From NCBI GenBank assembly GCA_041601535.1, contig JBFIHZ010000120.1, positions 1 through 10,525 on the forward strand: a DNA stretch of 10,525 nucleotides. Reading direction: 5' to 3'. This DNA comes from JBFIHZ01 sp041601535. Lineage in GTDB: Bacteria > Pseudomonadota > Gammaproteobacteria > Xanthomonadales > SZUA-36. Below, piece by piece: positions 6,982-10,525 of this stretch (the first letter of the stretch is position 1; each line of letters opens with the position of its first letter). The notes under the pieces are model-generated. The model saw only the letters and a list, made by a program, of their open reading frames with translations. It ran no database searches and was not told the DNA's origin. Position numbers and translations under genes: made by a program.

Positions 6982-7140
6982 GTGCGGCTGGGCTGCAGTG
7001 CAGCTGTTTTCTGCTCCGGCTGTGTCGGGTAACGGGCAATTTCCCCGCACGCGTTTTTCTTTTCATGACAAAATGGTATGCTTGGAAAGCACTCAGTCTA
7101 TTTGTGCAAGTTAGCTGCAAACAAACCGATAGAAAGTGAC

Positions 7141-7182
7141 GCTGGGCCGAATGCTGGCAGTAACCAGCGCCGCAAGCCCAGC
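7141..7182 (+). repeat. Nested inverted repeat in the leader of the dehydrogenase operon
   Basis: Outer arms GCTGGGC (7141-7147) and GCCCAGC (7176-7182) are perfectly complementary. Inside them GCTGG (7153-7157) and CCAGC (7164-7168) form a second stem around the loop CAGTAA. Together they could fold as a stem with an internal loop, 36 bases before the ATG at 7219, or serve as an operator for a dimeric regulator. No regulator gene is in the window to support the latter. Confidence 0.5.
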
Positions 7183-7218
7183 TACGACGGTGAAACAGTT
7201 CAATAACAGGCGAATTAC

Positions 7219-8400
7219 ATGAATGAAATGGAATCCTTTCGGGCGGAAGTTCGTACATGGCTGGAAGACAATTGCCCTCAATCCATGCGAAAACCGTTCG
7301 AGACAGAGGCCGATCTGTGCTGGGGCGGACGCAATGCCCGGTTCCAGAGCGAGGATCAGAAAATCTGGATGCAACGCATGGCTGCGCGGGGCTGGACTGC
7401 CCCAACCTGGCCCGAATCCGTCGGCGGCGGCGGACTGAATCGGCTGCAGGCGAAAATCCTGCAGGAAGAAATGCGCCGCATCAACGCCCGCGCACCGCTG
7501 TACAGCTTTGGTATTTCGATGATAGGCCCCGCCCTGCTCAAATACGGCAGCGAGGAATCGCAGCAGCAACATTTGCCCCCCATCGTGCGCGGAGAAATCC
7601 GCTGGGCCCAGGGCTACAGTGAACCCAATGCAGGATCGGACCTGGCCAGCCTGCAGGCGAGACTGGAAGACCGGGGAGATCATTATATCCTCAACGGTTC
7701 CAAGATCTGGACCTCGTATGGCGACAAGGGCGACTGGATGTTTTGCCTGGTGCGCAGCGACTCGGACGCACCCAAGCACGGCGGCATCAGCCTGGTGTTG
7801 TTCGACATGGCCACACCCGGTGTGAGTACCCGTGCGATCCGGCTGATCAGTGGCAAATCGCCATTCACCGAAACGTTTTTCGACAACGTGCGGGTTGAGA
7901 AAAATCAAGTGGTCGGAGAACTGAATGCCGGCTGGACCGTGGCCAAGTACCTGCTCACGCATGAGCGGGAAATGATTGGTCACTCCGGTATCAGCCAGGC
8001 CGGGCAGGAAGACCTGGGTCAGATAGCCACCCGGGTAGTCGGCCTGGAGCACGGCAAACTGGCGGATACGCTGTTGCGCGGTGACATTACCCGTCTGGAA
8101 ATCGATGCGGCCTGCCTTGACCTGTCGATGGAACGGGCGCGCGACGAGGTGCGTGCCGGCGCCAGCCTGGGCGCAACCTCCAGTATGTTCAAGTATTACG
8201 GCACCGAACTGAATATGCGGCGGCAGGAACTGCTGATGGCCATTAACGGCGCCTTCGCCCTGGAATGGAGCGGCGAAGCCAGCCAGGATGGTCAGTTGCC
8301 CCGCAGCTGGCTGCGCTCGCGCGGCAACAGCATTGAAGGCGGTACCTCCGAAATCCAGTTGAACATTGTCGCCAAGCACATTCTTGGCCTTCCCGGATAA
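7219..8400 (+). CDS. Acyl-CoA dehydrogenase family protein, likely catalytic subunit of a heteromer
   Basis: This 393-aa flavoprotein should oxidise an acyl-CoA to the 2,3-enoyl-CoA. The middle domain has the typical SEPNAGSD (134-141) and KIWTS (162-166), which contact FAD and substrate. The C-terminal end is RSRGNSIEGGTSEIQ (366-380), with glycine at the position of the MCAD catalytic glutamate. A glutamate occurs instead in THER (E249), where isovaleryl-CoA dehydrogenase and FadE26/ChsE4 have theirs. The usual RxxFG and QxxGGxG cofactor motifs are missing from the C-terminal domain. They are present in the next gene, so I infer a two-subunit enzyme of the FadE26-FadE27 kind. The start is ATG 7219 with AGG eight bases ahead; ATG 7228 is an alternative. 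The gene leads a three-gene operon and ends 29 bp before its partner. The acyl substrate is unknown; sterol side chain, terpenoid or branched fatty acid are all possible. Confidence 0.92.
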   Translation: MNEMESFRAEVRTWLEDNCPQSMRKPFETEADLCWGGRNARFQSEDQKIWMQRMAARGWTAPTWPESVGGGGLNRLQAKILQEEMRRINARAPLYSFGISMIGPALLKYGSEESQQQHLPPIVRGEIRWAQGYSEPNAGSDLASLQARLEDRGDHYILNGSKIWTSYGDKGDWMFCLVRSDSDAPKHGGISLVLFDMATPGVSTRAIRLISGKSPFTETFFDNVRVEKNQVVGELNAGWTVAKYLLTHEREMIGHSGISQAGQEDLGQIATRVVGLEHGKLADTLLRGDITRLEIDAACLDLSMERARDEVRAGASLGATSSMFKYYGTELNMRRQELLMAINGAFALEWSGEASQDGQLPRSWLRSRGNSIEGGTSEIQLNIVAKHILGLPG

Positions 8401-8429
8401 GACCGGCAAACCTCATTCAGGATCTTTTC

Positions 8430-9569
8430 ATGGCTTTGTTATTGAATGACGAACAGAAAATGCTGCAGGAGTCCGCACGGGACTTTCTCAGTGCACGCGC
8501 ACCGGTCAGCCACTTGCGCTCGCTGCGCGACAGCGGTAATGAAACCGGGCATGACCCGGCGATCTGGAAGGAAATGGCCGATATGGGCTGGCCGGCCAGC
8601 GTCATCCCGGAGGTCCATGGCGGGCTGGGCTTTGGCTATACCGGCCTCGGCGTGGTATTGCAGGAAACCGGCCGTACGCTAACCCCTGCACCCTTGCTGT
8701 CCTCTTCGCTGATTGCCGCCACCGTGCTGCTGCAGGCCGGCAGCAAGCAGCAGAAAGAGGCCTTGTTGGGAAATCTGGCCAGCGGCGAGCGCTGCCTGAC
8801 ACTGGCTTGTGATGAACGGACCCGCCACCAGCCGGCCCGGGTTGAAGTGAGTGCCAGCGCGGATGGCAGCGAGTATGTCCTGAACGGCCGTAAACGTTAC
8901 GTGCTCGATGGCATGCTGGCCGACACCCTGCTGGTCAGCGCCCGCACCCGCGGCGAATCCGCTGATACCGACGGCATCAGCTTGTTCCTGGTACCGGTGG
9001 ACAGTGCCGGTGTCAGCCGCCAGCGCTGCGCCGCGCTCGACACGGACGTGCTGGCCGACATCCGGCTGGAGCAGGTACGCGTTCCCGCGGAAGCACTGGT
9101 AGGCGAACTGCACCAGGCCTGGCCGGTGCTGTCGGCTGCCCTGGATGCAGGCCGTATCGGCCAGTCAGCGGAATTGCTGGGCCTTGCCGAAGAAGCCCTG
9201 CAACGTACCGTGCAATACCTCAAGGAACGCAAGCAGTTTGGCGTTCTGATCGGCAGCTTCCAGGCGCTGCAGCACCGCGCGGCCGTGCTCTACAGCGAGG
9301 TGGAAATGTGCAAATCGCTGGTTCTGCACGCCCTGCAGCAACTGGATGCCGGCACCGACTCACTGGCGGAGCTGGCCAGCATGACCAAGGCCAAGGTCTC
9401 CGAAACGGCTATGAACGTCACCGCCGAGGCCATCCAGATGCACGGTGGCATCGGCATGACCGATGAATTTGAAATCGGTTTTTTCTACAAGCGCGCCCGG
9501 GTACTGGAGACCTTGCTGGGTGACCGCTATTTTCACCTGGACCGTTACGCCCGGCGCCGCGGTTACTGA
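8430..9569 (+). CDS. Acyl-CoA dehydrogenase family protein, likely non-catalytic FAD-binding partner subunit
   Basis: This 379-aa protein has the acyl-CoA dehydrogenase fold. The helical N-terminal domain spans about residues 1-120, the beta domain about 121-230, and the C-terminal helical domain 231-379. The C-terminal domain retains RKQFG (267-271) and QMHGGIGMTDE (336-346), which bind the FAD pyrophosphate across the subunit interface. Its middle domain lacks the SEPxAGSD and WTS motifs. Both catalytic glutamate positions appear empty: LDAGR (238-242) has glycine where the IVD-type base lies, and the end ETLLGD (360-365) lacks the MCAD-type one. I infer a partner subunit supplying cofactor-binding residues to the preceding gene product, as in FadE27/ChsE5. 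The start is ATG 8430, seven bases after AGGA (8419-8422). The stop is 17 bp before the SDR gene, so the three genes are surely co-transcribed. Confidence 0.92.
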   Translation: MALLLNDEQKMLQESARDFLSARAPVSHLRSLRDSGNETGHDPAIWKEMADMGWPASVIPEVHGGLGFGYTGLGVVLQETGRTLTPAPLLSSSLIAATVLLQAGSKQQKEALLGNLASGERCLTLACDERTRHQPARVEVSASADGSEYVLNGRKRYVLDGMLADTLLVSARTRGESADTDGISLFLVPVDSAGVSRQRCAALDTDVLADIRLEQVRVPAEALVGELHQAWPVLSAALDAGRIGQSAELLGLAEEALQRTVQYLKERKQFGVLIGSFQALQHRAAVLYSEVEMCKSLVLHALQQLDAGTDSLAELASMTKAKVSETAMNVTAEAIQMHGGIGMTDEFEIGFFYKRARVLETLLGDRYFHLDRYARRRGY

Positions 9570-9586
9570 TCAGGATACTCAGCACC

Positions 9587-10420
9587 ATGACCCATACTGA
9601 AATCAACCAATACCTGGGCACGCTTTACAGCCTGGAAGGCAAAACCGCGCTGGTCACCGGTGGTGGCGGCGGCATCGGCCTGATGATTACCCGTGCACTG
9701 GTATCCGCCGGTGCCCGGGTGTTCATCGCGTCACGCAAACTGGCCACTTGTGAAGAAGCGGCGGCCAGCCTCAAGGACCTGCCAGGCAGCTGCATTCCTT
9801 TGCAGGCAGACCTGCAAAGCGAAGACGGCGTCAACCAACTGGCGCAAGATATGGCAGCGCAATGTGACGCGCTGGATATCCTGGTCAACAATGCCGGCCG
9901 TAGCTGGGGTGAACCCCTGAACAGTTACCCGTGGCAAGCCTGGGACAGCGTGATGACCCTGAATGTCACCGCGCCGTTCACACTGACCCGTGAATTGTTG
10001 CCGCTGCTCAAGCGTGCCGGCACCGCAGGCAACCCGGCACGCATCATCAACCTGGGCTCGGTGATGGGCACCATGCCGCACGGTTTTCCCGCCTATGCCT
10101 ATTCCGCCAGCAAGGCGGCAGTCCATCACGTGACCCGTTTCCTGTCGAACGAACTGGCCGGAATGAACATCACGGTAAACGCCATCGCGCCGGGTCCGTT
10201 CCCCAGCAAGATGACGGCGTTTTTCGCTGACAAGGAAAGCGCAGCGGAATCGGTCAAACACGGTATTCCACTGGGACGCTTTGGCGATCAGACCGATATG
10301 GCCGGGCTGGTGTTATGCCTGTGTGCGGCCGGCGGCGCGTACATCAGCGGGGCCATCATCCCGCTGGACGGCGGCATGACCGCGTTTCGTACCCCCGGTA
10401 TCGAGCAAGGCATCGAATAG
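9587..10420 (+). CDS. SDR family NADP(H)-dependent oxidoreductase, RhlG-like
   Basis: This 277-aa classical short-chain dehydrogenase/reductase has the cofactor motif TGGGGGIG (24-31), R50 after beta-2 suggesting NADP(H), and NNAG (101-104). It has the catalytic S158, Y172 and K176 (YSASK), a PG turn at 202-203, and a C-terminal PLDGG (259-263). From memory the sequence closely resembles Pseudomonas RhlG, especially AGARVFIASR, LDILVNNAG.SWG, the NPARIINLGSV stretch and IAPGPFPSKMT. RhlG was described as a beta-ketoacyl reductase linked to rhamnolipid synthesis. Next to two acyl-CoA dehydrogenases, a role as 3-hydroxyacyl-CoA dehydrogenase or ketoreductase acting on the same acyl chain is more likely, but this is inference. 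The start is ATG 9587, with AGGA (9572-9575) slightly far at 11 bases. It ends the visible operon; no enoyl-CoA hydratase or thiolase is present in the window. Confidence 0.93.
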   Translation: MTHTEINQYLGTLYSLEGKTALVTGGGGGIGLMITRALVSAGARVFIASRKLATCEEAAASLKDLPGSCIPLQADLQSEDGVNQLAQDMAAQCDALDILVNNAGRSWGEPLNSYPWQAWDSVMTLNVTAPFTLTRELLPLLKRAGTAGNPARIINLGSVMGTMPHGFPAYAYSASKAAVHHVTRFLSNELAGMNITVNAIAPGPFPSKMTAFFADKESAAESVKHGIPLGRFGDQTDMAGLVLCLCAAGGAYISGAIIPLDGGMTAFRTPGIEQGIE

Positions 10421-10433
10421 CATACCGGCCGCG

Positions 10434-10448
10434 GCCGCGCCACGCGGC
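10434..10448 (+). terminator. Strong GC hairpin after the SDR gene
   Basis: GCCGCG (10434-10439) and CGCGGC (10443-10448) form a perfect six-base-pair stem with a three-base loop CCA, 13 bases after the SDR stop. It lies inside a very GC-rich stretch that also contains the palindrome CGGCCGCGGCCG (10426-10437). No T-tract follows, so termination is possible but unproven. Confidence 0.35.
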
Positions 10449-10472
10449 GGCGACTGCTGCTTCCGGCCGGGG

Positions 10473-10525
10473 TCAGCGGCCGGCGCTGTCTTCGTTTGAT
10501 CCGGCTGGTGGTTTTTCCACCCGGA
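10473..10525 (-). CDS. Possible C-terminal tail of a convergent gene (partial)
   Basis: On the minus strand, the frame entering the window with codon CGG at 10523-10521 runs open for 16 codons to TGA (10475-10473). It reads RVEKPPAGSNEDSAGR, a hydrophilic, proline- and acid-containing tail of the kind often found at protein C-termini. Such a short open frame could occur by chance. A small hairpin CAGCG-GCCGG-CGCTG (10474-10488) overlaps its stop. The rest of the gene, if real, lies to the right of the window and no function can be given. Confidence 0.25.
   Translation of the reverse strand, partial: RVEKPPAGSNEDSAGR

Larger units (their letters stand above)
6914..7218. other. Intergenic region before the dehydrogenase operon
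   Basis: These 305 bases separate the secreted-protein gene from the acyl-CoA dehydrogenase operon. The left part holds the terminator. The right part must contain the operon promoter, but I find no convincing -35/-10 pair; TATGCT (7077-7082) and TTGTGC (7102-7107) are isolated partial matches. Near the right end is a nested inverted repeat, listed separately. A 60-codon open frame at 6932-7114 has no ribosome-binding site or recognisable product and I do not consider it a gene. Confidence 0.6.

Noticed and set aside
7054..7107. Possible sigma-70 promoter elements (TATGCT at 7077, TTGTGC at 7102) for the dehydrogenase operon
   Set aside because: No pair of hexamers has acceptable sequence and spacing together, so I did not annotate a promoter.
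6932..7114. A 60-codon plus-strand open frame between the secreted-protein gene and the dehydrogenase operon
   Set aside because: It overlaps the terminator hairpin, has no ribosome-binding site and has no recognisable product.
7111..8409. Minus-strand open frame of 432 codons covering the first acyl-CoA dehydrogenase gene
   Set aside because: It is longer than the sense gene, but its product is His/Gln-rich with no recognisable family, and the sense frame shows clear dehydrogenase motifs. It is a codon-bias shadow in GC-rich DNA.
10507..10521. Hairpin GGTGG-TTTTT-CCACC at the right edge
   Set aside because: It is five base pairs only, cut close to the window end, and may lie inside a convergent coding region.

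Overview
This GC-rich window looks like ordinary chromosomal DNA from a gammaproteobacterium. The evidence is the prfB-lysS pair with a classical RF2 recoding site, a GTG-started small membrane protein of what I recall as the DUF6394 type next to an RCK potassium channel, and an RhlG-like reductase behind two acyl-CoA dehydrogenases. A marine Cellvibrionales-type (Halieaceae or Spongiibacteraceae-like) host would fit, but that is an impression, not a demonstrated placement. I see no insertion sequence, phage gene, CRISPR array, tRNA or rRNA.

Left part (1-2230): two plus-strand genes, a four-helix membrane protein of unknown function and a 2TM potassium channel with two tandem RCK (TrkA-N) domains. 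A hairpin lies between the channel stop and the convergent stop of the next gene.

Middle (2231-6130): three minus-strand genes, read in the order prfB, lysS, GT2 glycosyltransferase. prfB is complete only if its +1 programmed frameshift is taken into account: a 24-codon GTG-started leader ends at TGA (5911-5909), inside a full AGGGGG...CTT TGA C signal, and reading continues in the +1 frame to 4888 (364 aa). lysS follows after a short gap that contains an imperfect 17-bp tandem duplication. The glycosyltransferase carries a C-terminal Rossmann-like extension. A short divergent promoter region separates prfB from the next plus-strand gene.

Right part (6131-10525): a plus-strand gene encodes a secreted protein of unknown function that appears to be built from two related halves. 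It is followed by a good rho-independent terminator. A roughly 300-bp gap with a nested inverted repeat comes next, then a tight three-gene operon: two acyl-CoA dehydrogenase-like subunits and an SDR reductase similar to RhlG. The two dehydrogenase subunits have complementary sets of conserved motifs, which suggests a heteromeric enzyme of the kind known from mycobacterial sterol side-chain beta-oxidation (FadE26-FadE27/ChsE4-ChsE5). The natural substrate cannot be read from the sequence. The last 100 bases hold GC-rich hairpins and possibly the tail of a convergent minus-strand gene.

No wholly new system is evident. The items most worth following are the split-motif dehydrogenase pair with its structured leader, the small membrane protein paired with the channel, and the duplicated secreted protein.
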